Of a stretch of DNA of 64,000 bases, positions 1-8,135 are shown piece after piece; position 1 is the first letter of the stretch, and each line of letters begins with the position of its first letter. The DNA is from an uncultured Clostridia bacterium (GTDB lineage Bacteria > Bacillota > Clostridia > Oscillospirales > Acutalibacteraceae). The notes under the pieces were generated by a model that saw only the letters and a list, made by a program, of their open reading frames with translations, made no database searches and was not told the DNA's origin. The stretch covers positions 62,001-126,000 of the forward strand of contig CALWIZ010000001.1 of NCBI GenBank assembly GCA_944380885.1, in the 5' to 3' direction. The translations under genes and the position numbers were made by a program.

Positions 1-723
1 TATGCTTTGACGGTGAACAAGCACTTCTATATCGTCGGCTGAAACCCCGAAAAGACGTACCGCCTCAATAACTTCAAGTCCTTTATTCATCAGCGTCGCG
101 GAATCTATCGTTATTTTGGCGCCCATTGACCAGTTCGGGTGTTTAAGAGCCTGCTCTACCGTTACATTTTCAAGTTCTTTTTTAGTCTTTCCGTAAAACG
201 GGCCGCCCGACGCCGTAAGCAGTATTTTTTTAAGCGAACCCTCCGTCACCCCTTGAAGTGATTGGAATATCGCCGAATGCTCACTGTCCACCGGCAGCAG
301 CCTGACGCCTTTTTCTATTATGCGCCGGTTCACGATTTCTCCGCCCGCGACAAGGGTTTCCTTATTTGCGAGCGCGACGGTTTTTCCGGCGTCTATCGCG
401 GCAAGCGTGGGAACCAGTCCGGCGATACCGACTATTGCGTTAAGCACGGTGTCGCAGCTGCTTCGTGCCGCCTCGCAGACGCCTTCTTCACCGGACAGCA
501 CCTTTATTCCGGTGTCGGCAAGCCTGACCGCAAGGTCTTTGGCCGCTGCTTCATCAAAAACCGCTGCTGTTTCGGGCTTATACCTGCGCGCCTGCTCTTC
601 AAGTATTTTTATATTGCGCCCGGCGGCAAGGGCGGTTATTTTGATTCCGTTCAACTCTGCCGCCTCCAGCGCCTGAACGCCTATCGAACCTGTAGAGCCG
701 AGAATAGCGAGCTTTTTTGTCAT
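1..723 (-). CDS. dxr: 1-deoxy-D-xylulose 5-phosphate reductoisomerase (partial, C-terminus off the left edge)
   Basis: First 241 codons of the enzyme that converts DXP to MEP in the methylerythritol-phosphate isoprenoid pathway, using NADPH. The N-terminus carries the NADPH-binding loop GSTGSIG at residues 8-14, and further on are NAIVGLAG, ANKETLVAGG and the substrate motif LLPVDSEHSAIFQ, followed by ASGGPF and HPNWSMG. The start ATG at 723 overlaps the cdsA stop by four bases (ATGA), so translation is probably coupled. It is the last visible gene of pyrH-frr-uppS-cdsA-dxr, a typical Firmicutes order. The remaining third of the protein is outside the window. Confidence 0.96.
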   Translation of the reverse strand, partial: MTKKLAILGSTGSIGVQALEAAELNGIKITALAAGRNIKILEEQARRYKPETAAVFDEAAAKDLAVRLADTGIKVLSGEEGVCEAARSSCDTVLNAIVGIAGLVPTLAAIDAGKTVALANKETLVAGGEIVNRRIIEKGVRLLPVDSEHSAIFQSLQGVTEGSLKKILLTASGGPFYGKTKKELENVTVEQALKHPNWSMGAKITIDSATLMNKGLEVIEAVRLFGVSADDIEVLVHRQSI

Positions 724-1553
724 ATCACACCTGCCGAGATAAAAATATAAAAAAGAGGTGCTATCATAATTATACTGTCAAAACGGTCAAGTATTCCTCC
801 GTGACCGGGAATTAGTTTTCCGTAATCTTTTATTCCGGCGGATCTTTTTATGGCGGAGGCGAAAAGGTCGCCTACCATACCGAGAATACAGAACGGTACG
901 GTCAGCAGCAGCAGCGCCGCGATATGAGCTGTCTGTGAAAAGGCAAAGGTAAGCGCTACTGACACAATAAGGCTTAATAGCACTCCGCCGACAGCTCCCT
1001 CCACCGTTTTGTTAGGGCTGATTGATGGGCAGAGCTTATGTTTTCCGAGTGTTACTCCGGCAAAATACGCGCCCATATCGCATATGCTTGAAAAATTAAG
1101 CAGTAACAGCAGATAAAAAATTCCGTTTCCGTGATTGAGCACAAATCCGAGAGTGGAAAACGCAAACGCGACAGGAAGCGGCATTGCCGAAAACGCAAAA
1201 ATACGCACGAGGTCAAAAAGCTCATGCTTCGCAAGAATAGTGACTGCGGCGAAAATAAAATATATCACACTTAATGCCGCAGCGGTCGCAAGCGGCTGTA
1301 TAGAGACATTTTCTGAAATAGACGCAGTACTTTTGTCCAGAGTGAATACGGCAAGAAACGCGTATACGCAGCCTCCTGTCACAGCGACACGGTTTTCTAT
1401 CCCGACGGCGTTGTGCAGAAGCTCATAAACCGCGACAGCGGCGATAAGAGCGATAAAGAAGGTTATTATAAGCGGATTTATCAGGTTTCCGGCTGCTATT
1501 ACGGCTGCTGTTACAAGAACCAGAACCGCGCCGGAAATTATTCTTGTTTTCAT
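720..1553 (-). CDS. cdsA: Phosphatidate cytidylyltransferase (CDP-diglyceride synthase)
   Basis: Integral membrane enzyme that makes CDP-diacylglycerol from CTP and phosphatidic acid, the branch point for phosphatidylglycerol and cardiolipin. About 277 residues with roughly eight hydrophobic segments. The family signature is visible near the C-terminus: SAIKRSAGIKDYGKLIPGHG followed by GILDRFDS. I place the start at 1553 (MKTRIISG) because an AGGGGCAGG ribosome site precedes it; a start 20 codons upstream would run into uppS. It lies 19 nt after uppS and overlaps dxr by 4 nt. The product feeds the cardiolipin synthase encoded near 13 kb. Confidence 0.95.
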   Translation of the reverse strand: MKTRIISGAVLVLVTAAVIAAGNLINPLIITFFIALIAAVAVYELLHNAVGIENRVAVTGGCVYAFLAVFTLDKSTASISENVSIQPLATAAALSVIYFIFAAVTILAKHELFDLVRIFAFSAMPLPVAFAFSTLGFVLNHGNGIFYLLLLLNFSSICDMGAYFAGVTLGKHKLCPSISPNKTVEGAVGGVLLSLIVSVALTFAFSQTAHIAALLLLTVPFCILGMVGDLFASAIKRSAGIKDYGKLIPGHGGILDRFDSIIMIAPLFYIFISAGVI

Positions 1554-1572
1554 TTTCCTGCCCCTTAAGGTA

Positions 1573-2289
1573 TTAAATTCCGCCGAAGCGGCGGTTGCGG
1601 CGGCTGTAATCATCTATCGCGCGCTCAAGCTGCGCGGGGGTGAAATCAGGCCACAGTATATCTGAAAAACGGTATTCCGCGTATGCCGACTGCCACAGCA
1701 GAAAATTAGATGTTCTGTATTCTCCGCTGGGTCGGATAATAAAATCCGGGTCGGGCATACCGGCAGTATACAGGTGATCGCTTATCAGCTTTTCGGTCAC
1801 CTGCTCGGGCGCCGTGCCTTCGTTAATAATACGCTTTACGGCATGCACAAGCTCATCTCTGCCGCCGTAGTTTACGGCTATGTTGAGCTTTAAGCCGGTA
1901 GCGTCGGCCGAGCCTTCCTCATCTTTCCTTATCAACTCTTTGATATCGTCGGCAAGGGGAGTGAGGTCGCCTATGAATTTCACCTTTATATTTTCATGCT
2001 TGAAATTTTCCGCATCCTTCAAATAATCCCTTAAAAGGTTCATTATACCCTCTACTTCTTCCGCCGGACGTTTCCAGTTTTCTGTTGAAAAGGCGTATAC
2101 CGTAAGATATTTTATTCCTATTTTATTACAGTAACGTGCGATCGTTTTAAATGTTTTGGCTCCCGCTACATGTCCCGCTGATCGGGGAAGCGAGCGCTTT
2201 TTCGCCCAGCGGCCGTTTCCGTCCATTATTATTGCGATATGCTCGGGAAGTATACGGTCGGCCGTTTTTTTTCTGCCGAAAAGAGTCAA
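1573..2289 (-). CDS. uppS: Isoprenyl transferase (undecaprenyl diphosphate synthase)
   Basis: Cis-prenyltransferase that condenses isopentenyl diphosphate onto farnesyl diphosphate to give the C55 lipid carrier for cell wall synthesis. 238 residues, normal for the family. The catalytic region HIAIIMDGNGRWAK (Asp and Asn-Gly-Arg substrate loop) is at residues 17-30, with YAFSTENWKRP in the middle and RPSGEYRTSNFLLWQ and EYRFSDILWPDF near the C-terminus. The RTSNF reading differs slightly from the more usual RISNF. It sits between frr and cdsA, linking translation recycling with lipid genes. Confidence 0.96.
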   Translation of the reverse strand: MTLFGRKKTADRILPEHIAIIMDGNGRWAKKRSLPRSAGHVAGAKTFKTIARYCNKIGIKYLTVYAFSTENWKRPAEEVEGIMNLLRDYLKDAENFKHENIKVKFIGDLTPLADDIKELIRKDEEGSADATGLKLNIAVNYGGRDELVHAVKRIINEGTAPEQVTEKLISDHLYTAGMPDPDFIIRPSGEYRTSNFLLWQSAYAEYRFSDILWPDFTPAQLERAIDDYSRRNRRFGGI

Positions 2290-2339
2290 AATCCTGCACC
2301 TGCCTTAAAAAGCGGGACACATAAGTGACCCGCCGAAAC

Positions 2340-2894
2340 TTAAATTTCCATTATTTCCTTTTCTTTAAGCGCCGCAAGCTCATCTATTTCCTTGCAGTAC
2401 TTATCGGTAAGGTTCTGTATTTTTTTCTCTCCGTCCGCCACGTCGTCTTCGGTTACGGTGTTGGACTTTTTAAGCGCCTTGAGCTTTTCTATGGCGTCGC
2501 GGCGGGTGTTGCGTACCGCAACCTTGCTCTCCTCTGCGGTCTTGCGTACGTCCTTTACAATTTCCTTACGGCGTTCCTCTGTAAGCGGCGGGAACGAAAG
2601 CCTTATTACCCTGCCGTCGTTCTGCGGGTTTATGCCGATGTCAGATGTGAGTATCGCTTTTTCTATATCCTTAAGCGTTGAGGCGTCCCACGGCTGTATC
2701 ATAAGAATACGCGGCTCAGGTACCGAAACCGCCGCCATCTGCTGTATCGGCGTGGGGCTGCCGTAATAATTGACAGTTATCCTGTCAAGCACGGATACGT
2801 TGGCTCTTCCTGCTCTAATGGATTTGTAATCTCTTTCAAGCACGCCTACGGTTTTGTTCATTTTTTCTTCGGTGTTTTTTAAAAGCTCCTGCAT
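2340..2894 (-). CDS. frr: Ribosome recycling factor
   Basis: 184 residues, the standard length. RRF splits the post-termination ribosome together with EF-G. Typical blocks are visible: RAGRANVSVLDRITVNYYG, the PTPIQQMA stretch, IGINPQNDGRVIRLSFPPLTEERR and the C-terminal helical DKYCKEIDELAALKEKEI. Its start lies 23 nt downstream of the pyrH stop, and the pyrH-frr pair is conserved across bacteria. A 50-nt gap separates it from uppS. Confidence 0.97.
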   Translation of the reverse strand: MQELLKNTEEKMNKTVGVLERDYKSIRAGRANVSVLDRITVNYYGSPTPIQQMAAVSVPEPRILMIQPWDASTLKDIEKAILTSDIGINPQNDGRVIRLSFPPLTEERRKEIVKDVRKTAEESKVAVRNTRRDAIEKLKALKKSNTVTEDDVADGEKKIQNLTDKYCKEIDELAALKEKEIMEI

Positions 2895-2917
2895 AAATAT
2901 GCCTCCGTTCTCAATAA

Positions 2918-3622
2918 TTATTTCACTATTGTGCCTATCTGCTTACCTACAGCCGCGTCAACTATATTCTGCGGCCTGTCAAGATTGAATACAAGTATTT
3001 CTATCGAATTGTCCATACACAGCGACGCCGCCGTGCTGTCCATAACGTGCAGACCCTTCTGAAGCACGTCAAGATGCGAAAGCTCATTGTATTTCACGGC
3101 TTTCGGATTGGTCTTCGGATCACTGTCGTAAACGCCGTCAACATTGGTCGCCTTGAAAATAACGTCTGCTCCTATTTCCGCTGCTCTTAAAGCTGCCGCG
3201 GTATCGGTCGAGAAAAACGGATTTCCTGTGCCGCAGCCGAATATTACGACTCTGCCCTTTTCAAGGTGGCGGACCGCCTTGTTTCTTATATACGGTTCGG
3301 CTATCTGACGCATTTCAATAGCAGTCTGTACTCTCGCGGTAACGCCGAGCTGTTCAAGCGCGTCAGCCAGTGCCAAAGAGTTAATGGTGGTAGCAAGCAT
3401 ACCCATATGATCTGCCCTCGTGCGATCCATCCTGCCGCTTGAGCGGCCGCGCCAGAAATTTCCGCCGCCTACTACTATGGCAACTTCTATTCCCATTTCC
3501 ACGCATTCCTTAACGCTCGCGCAGACCTCCAATACCTTGTCAAAATCTATGCCGGAGCCTTTTTCGCCCGCGAGCACTTCGCCGCTGAGCTTCAAAAGTA
3601 TCCGTTTGTAAACAGGCTTCAT
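2918..3622 (-). CDS. pyrH: UMP kinase (uridylate kinase)
   Basis: Amino-acid-kinase-fold enzyme phosphorylating UMP to UDP with ATP. 234 residues beginning [19 protein letters not shown]; this start at 3622 has a GGAG ribosome site, whereas the 24 codons upstream overlap the promoter. Diagnostic segments: [12 protein letters not shown] (nucleotide loop), [38 protein letters not shown] and [13 protein letters not shown]. It is first in the operon pyrH-frr-uppS-cdsA-dxr. Confidence 0.97.
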   Translation of the reverse strand: MKPVYKRILLKLSGEVLAGEKGSGIDFDKVLEVCASVKECVEMGIEVAIVVGGGNFWRGRSSGRMDRTRADHMGMLATTINSLALADALEQLGVTARVQTAIEMRQIAEPYIRNKAVRHLEKGRVVIFGCGTGNPFFSTDTAAALRAAEIGADVIFKATNVDGVYDSDPKTNPKAVKYNELSHLDVLQKGLHVMDSTAASLCMDNSIEILVFNLDRPQNIVDAAVGKQIGTIVK

Positions 3623-3665
3623 ATGTTTTCTCCGTTCTGCCTCAAGGCATAAAAATATCAAATAT

Positions 3666-3694
3666 ATTTTACAATATACCCGACCTAAAGTCAA
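3666..3694 (-). promoter_or_regulatory. Predicted housekeeping promoter for the pyrH operon
   Basis: On the minus strand TTGACT (3694-3689), 17-nt spacer, TAAAAT (3671-3666). About 40 nt upstream of the pyrH start. Read by eye against the vegetative sigma consensus. Confidence 0.65.
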
Positions 3695-3751
3695 TTACAA
3701 ATACGCCTTTTTTGCCTGTGAACGTAAGTTTAAGATATAGTTTTCAAAAAA

Positions 3752-3780
3752 TTCAAAATAACTTCAAAAAGCGGTATTAT
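3752..3780 (+). promoter_or_regulatory. Possible promoter for the alarmone synthetase gene
   Basis: TTCAAA (3752-3757), 17-nt spacer, TATTAT (3775-3780), ending 33 nt before the ATG at 3814. The -35 box is weak. Confidence 0.4.
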
Positions 3781-3813
3781 TATGAGACCGGAGAAAAATA
3801 AAGGAGCGGCTGT

Positions 3814-4515
3814 ATGCAGACGGACGATAAAAAGACAAAGGAACTGCTTGATAAGGCCACAAAACTTTTCGAACAGACAAAACCTTTTTCGGAACTTATA
3901 ATGAGATACAAATGCGCGATGCTTGAGGTGAGAACCAAACTTGACGTGCTTAATACACAGCTTTCGCTTGAAAATGACCGCAATCCCTTTGAATCGATAA
4001 GCTGCCGGATAAAAAGCGTTCAAAGCATACTTGAAAAGTTAGAGCGCAAAGGCCTTGAGCTTACTTCAGAGTCGATTGAGAAAAACCTGAACGATGTCGC
4101 CGGAATAAGGGTAATATGCTCTTTTCCGGATGACATATACGTACTGGCGGACAGACTATGTTCACAGGATGATATACGGCTTGTGGAGAAAAAGGATTAT
4201 ATAAAAAATCCTAAACCGAACGGTTACAGAAGTCTGCATCTTATAGTTGAAATACCGATTTTTCTTATGGACGGCAAGAAATATATGCGTGTGGAGGTTC
4301 AGTTCAGGACGATAGCGATGGATTTCTGGGCAAGCCTTGAGCACAAGCTGAAATATAAAAAGGACATACCGGGCGATATTGACGATATTTCAAGGCGGCT
4401 TAAAGAATGTTCAGATGAAATAAGTATGCTTGACCTTAAAATGCAGGAAATACATAAACAGATAGACAGCAAAGCTCCTGCAGGCGGTTTGCCGCATGAG
4501 AACATAGAATATTGA
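3814..4515 (+). CDS. Small alarmone synthetase, (p)ppGpp synthetase of the RelA/SpoT synthetase-only type
   Basis: 233 residues, the size of stand-alone alarmone synthetases (RelQ/RelP class), which transfer pyrophosphate from ATP to GDP or GTP. Only the synthetase domain is present: ISCRIKSVQSILEKLERKG, then DVAGIRVICSF, KPNGYRSLHLIVEIPI and VEVQFRTIAMDFWASLEHKL. There is no HD hydrolase and no TGS/ACT region. The ATG at 3814 is preceded by AAGGAG. The next gene is lepA, another ribosome-stress factor, but a terminator and a new promoter separate them. Whether it is RelQ or RelP cannot be decided by eye. Confidence 0.92.
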   Translation: MQTDDKKTKELLDKATKLFEQTKPFSELIMRYKCAMLEVRTKLDVLNTQLSLENDRNPFESISCRIKSVQSILEKLERKGLELTSESIEKNLNDVAGIRVICSFPDDIYVLADRLCSQDDIRLVEKKDYIKNPKPNGYRSLHLIVEIPIFLMDGKKYMRVEVQFRTIAMDFWASLEHKLKYKKDIPGDIDDISRRLKECSDEISMLDLKMQEIHKQIDSKAPAGGLPHENIEY

Positions 4516-4522
4516 TATACTC

Positions 4523-4548
4523 AAAGCCTTTCGGTTCAGAAGGGCTTT
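4523..4548 (+). terminator. Intrinsic terminator after the alarmone synthetase gene
   Basis: 10-bp stem (AAAGCCTTTC / GAAGGGCTTT, one G-T pair) with a 6-nt loop, followed by a short T/A-rich tail. Confidence 0.65.
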
Positions 4549-4559
4549 TAAAATTATAA

Positions 4560-4588
4560 TTGAAAAAAGGAAATCACCGTATTATAAT
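4560..4588 (+). promoter_or_regulatory. Predicted promoter for lepA
   Basis: TTGAAA (4560-4565), 17-nt spacer, TATAAT (4583-4588): near-consensus. It occupies the place where a longer lepA reading frame could start, which argues for the downstream TTG start at 4626. Confidence 0.75.
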
Positions 4589-4625
4589 GTATAATGATAA
4601 AATACGGTCAAAAGGAGAAAAAGAA

Positions 4626-6431
4626 TTGTCCTTTCCACTTGAAAACATCAGAAATTTCTGTATAGTAGCGCATATTGATCACGGGAAATCCACCCTTGCG
4701 GACAGGCTGCTGGAGCTTACGCAGTCGGTAGCGCAGCGCGATATGGAGGAACAGATACTTGACAGTATGGATCTTGAGCGCGAACGCGGAATAACTATAA
4801 AGGCACACGCTGTAACCCTTTACTACAAAGCAAAAGACGGTAAGGAGTATGAGCTTAACCTTATCGACACTCCCGGTCACGTTGACTTTAATTATGAGGT
4901 CTCACGCTCGCTCGCGGCCTGCGAGGGAGCAGTGCTTGTTGTGGACGCGTCGCAGGGAATAGAAGCGCAGACACTCGCAAACACATATCTTGCGGTTGAC
5001 CACGGGCTTGAGATACTTCCGGTCATAAATAAGATAGACCTTCCCGCGGCGGACCCTGAAAGAGTGCGCGGGGAAATAGAAGACATTATAGGAATACCGG
5101 CGGACAACGCGCCCCTAATTTCCGCAAAGACAGGCATAAACATAGAAGAAGTGCTTGAACGCATAGTTACCGATATTCCGGCGCCGAAGGGCGATGTGAA
5201 CGCTCCGCTTAAAGCGCTTGTTTTCGATTCGTATTACGACGCTTACAAGGGTGTTGTGGTGTATTTCCGCATAATGAGCGGAAAGCTGAAAACAGGCGAT
5301 AAAATCCGCATGATGGCTACCGGAGCCGATTTTGACACGGTAGAGATAGGCAGAAAGCGGGCAACGTATATGGAGCCCTGTGATATGCTTGAGGCGGGCG
5401 AGGTCGGATATTTGACTGCGTCCATTAAAACTGTGAACGAGGCGCGTGTAGGTGATACCGTAACGCTTGCCGCTGAGCCTGCGGCAGAGCCGCTTGAGGG
5501 TTACAGAAAGGTAAACCCGGTGGTGTTCTGCGGAATTTACCCGGCGGACGGGGCGAAATACCCAGACCTTCGTGACGCGCTCGATAAATTAAGCCTTAAC
5601 GACGCGTCGCTGCTTTTTGAGCCCGAAAGCTCAAACGCTTTGGGCTTCGGCTTCCGCTGCGGATTTTTAGGGCTTCTTCACATGGAAATTATACAGGAGC
5701 GTCTTGAGCGCGAATACAATCTTGACCTTGTCACCACCGCGCCGAGCGTAGAGTATAAATTTGTGCTCACAAACGGGGAGACCGTAACTGTGGACAACCC
5801 GACAAATTACCCCGACCCTGCCGTTATAGCGGAGGCGCTGGAGCCGGTTGCTGACGTGCATATATACAGTCCGAGCGAGTATGTCGGCTCTATAATGCAG
5901 CTTTGCGAAGAGCGCCGCGGAGTTTACACAGATATGAAGTATATGGGCGACCGTGTGGACATACACTATGTAATGCCTATGGGCGAGATTGTATATGACT
6001 TTTTTGACGCGCTGAAATCCCGCACAAAAGGATACGCGAGTTACGATTACGAGCCGAAGGGCTATGAAAAGTCAAAGCTCGTAAAGCTTGACGTACTGCT
6101 TGCAGGTGAAGTTGTGGACGCGCTTTCGTTTATAGTCCACTCCGACAATGCCTATGCCCGTGCCCGCAGGATAGCCGAAAAGCTCAAGGAATATATACCG
6201 CGGCAGCTTTTCGAAGTGCCGGTACAAGTGGCAATTTCCGGCAAGGTAATAGCGAGAGAAACGGTAAAGGCTTTAAGAAAAGACGTACTTGCCAAATGCT
6301 ACGGCGGCGATATTACCAGAAAGAAAAAGCTGCTTGAAAAGCAGAAAGAGGGCAAAAAGCGAATGAGGCGTCTCGGAACGGTTGAGGTTCCGCAGGAGGC
6401 GTTCATGGCGGTGCTTAAGCTCGATGAATAA
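4626..6431 (+). CDS. lepA: Elongation factor 4 (back-translocating GTPase LepA)
   Basis: Translational GTPase related to EF-G that acts on stalled or mistranslocated ribosomes. 601 residues from the TTG start at 4626, the standard length. That start has AAAGGAG 8 nt upstream, and the region before it is promoter. Switch and nucleotide motifs: [14 protein letters not shown] (G1), RERGITIKA (G2), DTPGHVDF (G3), NKIDLP (G4), SAKTG (G5). The LepA-specific C-terminal domain is seen in [20 protein letters not shown] followed by [20 protein letters not shown]. The VanY gene follows after 15 nt. Confidence 0.97.
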   Translation: MSFPLENIRNFCIVAHIDHGKSTLADRLLELTQSVAQRDMEEQILDSMDLERERGITIKAHAVTLYYKAKDGKEYELNLIDTPGHVDFNYEVSRSLAACEGAVLVVDASQGIEAQTLANTYLAVDHGLEILPVINKIDLPAADPERVRGEIEDIIGIPADNAPLISAKTGINIEEVLERIVTDIPAPKGDVNAPLKALVFDSYYDAYKGVVVYFRIMSGKLKTGDKIRMMATGADFDTVEIGRKRATYMEPCDMLEAGEVGYLTASIKTVNEARVGDTVTLAAEPAAEPLEGYRKVNPVVFCGIYPADGAKYPDLRDALDKLSLNDASLLFEPESSNALGFGFRCGFLGLLHMEIIQERLEREYNLDLVTTAPSVEYKFVLTNGETVTVDNPTNYPDPAVIAEALEPVADVHIYSPSEYVGSIMQLCEERRGVYTDMKYMGDRVDIHYVMPMGEIVYDFFDALKSRTKGYASYDYEPKGYEKSKLVKLDVLLAGEVVDALSFIVHSDNAYARARRIAEKLKEYIPRQLFEVPVQVAISGKVIARETVKALRKDVLAKCYGGDITRKKKLLEKQKEGKKRMRRLGTVEVPQEAFMAVLKLDE

Positions 6432-6446
6432 GAAAAGGAGAAGAGT

Positions 6447-7325
6447 ATGACCAGAGAAGAAAGACATAAAGCGATTGTAAGACGTAGAATATTCGTAAGT
6501 TTCTGCGTAATAGTTTTAGCGGCGGTCGCCGCGCTCATTATTTATGCCGCAAGGGCGGTTTTTACGCCGGACGGGGAAGACAAAAACGGAAGCGACAGCG
6601 GAATATCCTCGATGAGCTCTCAAAGCTCAGATGATCAGCAGGACAGCTCGGCTGATAACTCTTCCGGAAGCGAGCCGGACACTCCGAGCTATCCTGACGA
6701 GGGCCCGAACGGGCTTGACGCCAATTATTCAAAGCTGCTGCTTGTAAACGGCGAGCACCCGCTTGCGGAGGATTACGATTATCAGGCAAACCTTATGACC
6801 ATACCGAACGAATATCTGAACAACAGCTGGTTCAAGCAGATAGGCGGGCAGATCGACAAAGACGTCTGGCCTTATATGAAGGCTATGATTGACGCGGCAT
6901 GGGCGGACGGCGTAGACCTTTACGTATGGTCTCCCTACCGTTCCTACGACATGCAGAAGACTTTGTTTGACAATCAGGTGAGCAGCTGCAAGGCGAATGA
7001 CCCTTCACTTACTCAGGCAGAGGCAGAGGCTAAGGCGGCTACGGTTGTCGCGCGTCCGGGAACCAGCGAGCACCATACAGGTCTCGCGGCGGATTTCAAT
7101 ATGGCGTCGGACAGCTTTGAGAACACCGAGATGTATAAATGGATGCAGGAAAATGCGGAGGATTACGGCTTTGTAATGCGGTACAGTGCTGAAAAACAGC
7201 CTATAACAGGCGTTATCCACGAGTCGTGGCATTACCGCTTTGTCGGAATAAACAACGCCAAGGAAATGAACCGTCTCGGAATGTGTCTTGAGGAATATCT
7301 TGAATATCTTGATAAAAACAGTTAA
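6447..7325 (+). CDS. D-alanyl-D-alanine carboxypeptidase, VanY/LAS family, membrane-anchored
   Basis: 292 residues. One N-terminal transmembrane segment (about residues 13-33) is followed by a low-complexity Ser/Asp/Gln linker (about 40-90) and a zinc peptidase domain. The LAS motif TSEHHTGLAADFNM supplies the first His and Asp zinc ligands; ESWHYRFVG supplies the catalytic/third-ligand Glu and His. VDLYVWSPYRSYDMQ is the typical VanY substrate-side block. Such enzymes trim the terminal D-Ala of peptidoglycan stem peptides outside the membrane. Co-directional with lepA, 15 nt behind it. There are no vancomycin-resistance genes nearby, so a wall-maintenance role is more likely than resistance. 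Confidence 0.92.
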   Translation: MTREERHKAIVRRRIFVSFCVIVLAAVAALIIYAARAVFTPDGEDKNGSDSGISSMSSQSSDDQQDSSADNSSGSEPDTPSYPDEGPNGLDANYSKLLLVNGEHPLAEDYDYQANLMTIPNEYLNNSWFKQIGGQIDKDVWPYMKAMIDAAWADGVDLYVWSPYRSYDMQKTLFDNQVSSCKANDPSLTQAEAEAKAATVVARPGTSEHHTGLAADFNMASDSFENTEMYKWMQENAEDYGFVMRYSAEKQPITGVIHESWHYRFVGINNAKEMNRLGMCLEEYLEYLDKNS

Positions 7326-7352
7326 GACATTATTGCTGTATGCCTGACGGCT

Positions 7353-8102
7353 TCAGAAAACCGTCATAAGTATTCCGGTAAGTATACCCGCAAGCACGGC
7401 AAAAGCCGGCAGACCGGAGGCTTTATCATTCACGGCGGACGGAAGCTCGCCGAACACAACATACAGCATAGCGCCCGATGCGGCGCTTAGCGATAACGAA
7501 AGCCACAGAGGATTTATATTTCCGAGCATAAAACCCAGAGCAGCACCCGCGACGGTAGGAGCGCCCGCAAGGGCGGTGAGCGCTACCGCCGCGTTTTTTT
7601 TCATGCCGCCTTCTGAAAGCTGCAAAGCGACCGCCATGCCCTCGGGAATATTGTGAAGACCTATAACGGCGGCAACCGCGATACCGCCTATATGCGTTTC
7701 GCTTGCCGGTACAAATGAGGAGCCTATCACCATTCCCTCGGGCAGATTGTGCAGCGCTATTGCGACGGCGGTTACCGCTCCGCCGGTTATAAGGTTACCG
7801 CCGCGGCTTACCGAATTACCGTAAACAGCCGAAAGGCGGCAGGTAAGGCTGTTAAGCAGGAAGACAGTGCAAAAACCGAGCGCGGTGCCCGAAAGCACGA
7901 GCATTATATGCGAAAGCAAAAGCGCCTGCGGGATAAGGTCAAAGCAGACCACCGAAAGCATTACCCCTCCGGCAAATCCAAGCATAAATCCGCTGTCCTT
8001 TTTTCCGCCGCGCTTAAAAATAATGCCGGAAAGACCGCCGAGGCCTGTTCCGGCAATACCGGCTATGCCGGTTATCAGCATTATATCAGCAAAAAGCTCC
8101 AA
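7353..8102 (-). CDS. ZIP-family metal transporter
   Basis: 249 residues, about eight membrane segments, normal for ZIP/ZupT importers of Zn, Fe or Mn. The two metal-site helices carry HNLPEGMVIGSS (about residues 118-129) and HNIPEGMAVAL (about 149-159), the hallmark of the GufA/ZupT subfamily. It lies 33 nt after the GH13 gene in the same direction and converges with the VanY gene, leaving only 27 nt between the stops. Ribosome site is weak (GGAG, 11 nt from ATG). Metal specificity cannot be told from sequence. Confidence 0.92.
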   Translation of the reverse strand: MELFADIMLITGIAGIAGTGLGGLSGIIFKRGGKKDSGFMLGFAGGVMLSVVCFDLIPQALLLSHIMLVLSGTALGFCTVFLLNSLTCRLSAVYGNSVSRGGNLITGGAVTAVAIALHNLPEGMVIGSSFVPASETHIGGIAVAAVIGLHNIPEGMAVALQLSEGGMKKNAAVALTALAGAPTVAGAALGFMLGNINPLWLSLSLSAASGAMLYVVFGELPSAVNDKASGLPAFAVLAGILTGILMTVF

Positions 8103-8135
8103 GAAAATCAGCTCCGAACATTAAACTCGGGAAAA

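Noticed and set aside
262..750. A 162-residue open frame on the plus strand opposite dxr.
   Set aside because: It lies antisense to the clearly readable dxr frame, has no ribosome site and shows no domain; it is a shadow of a G/C-biased gene.
6447..7325. Vancomycin-resistance VanY.
   Set aside because: The peptidase family fits, but no vanHAX, vanRS or related genes are present, so a resistance role is unsupported.
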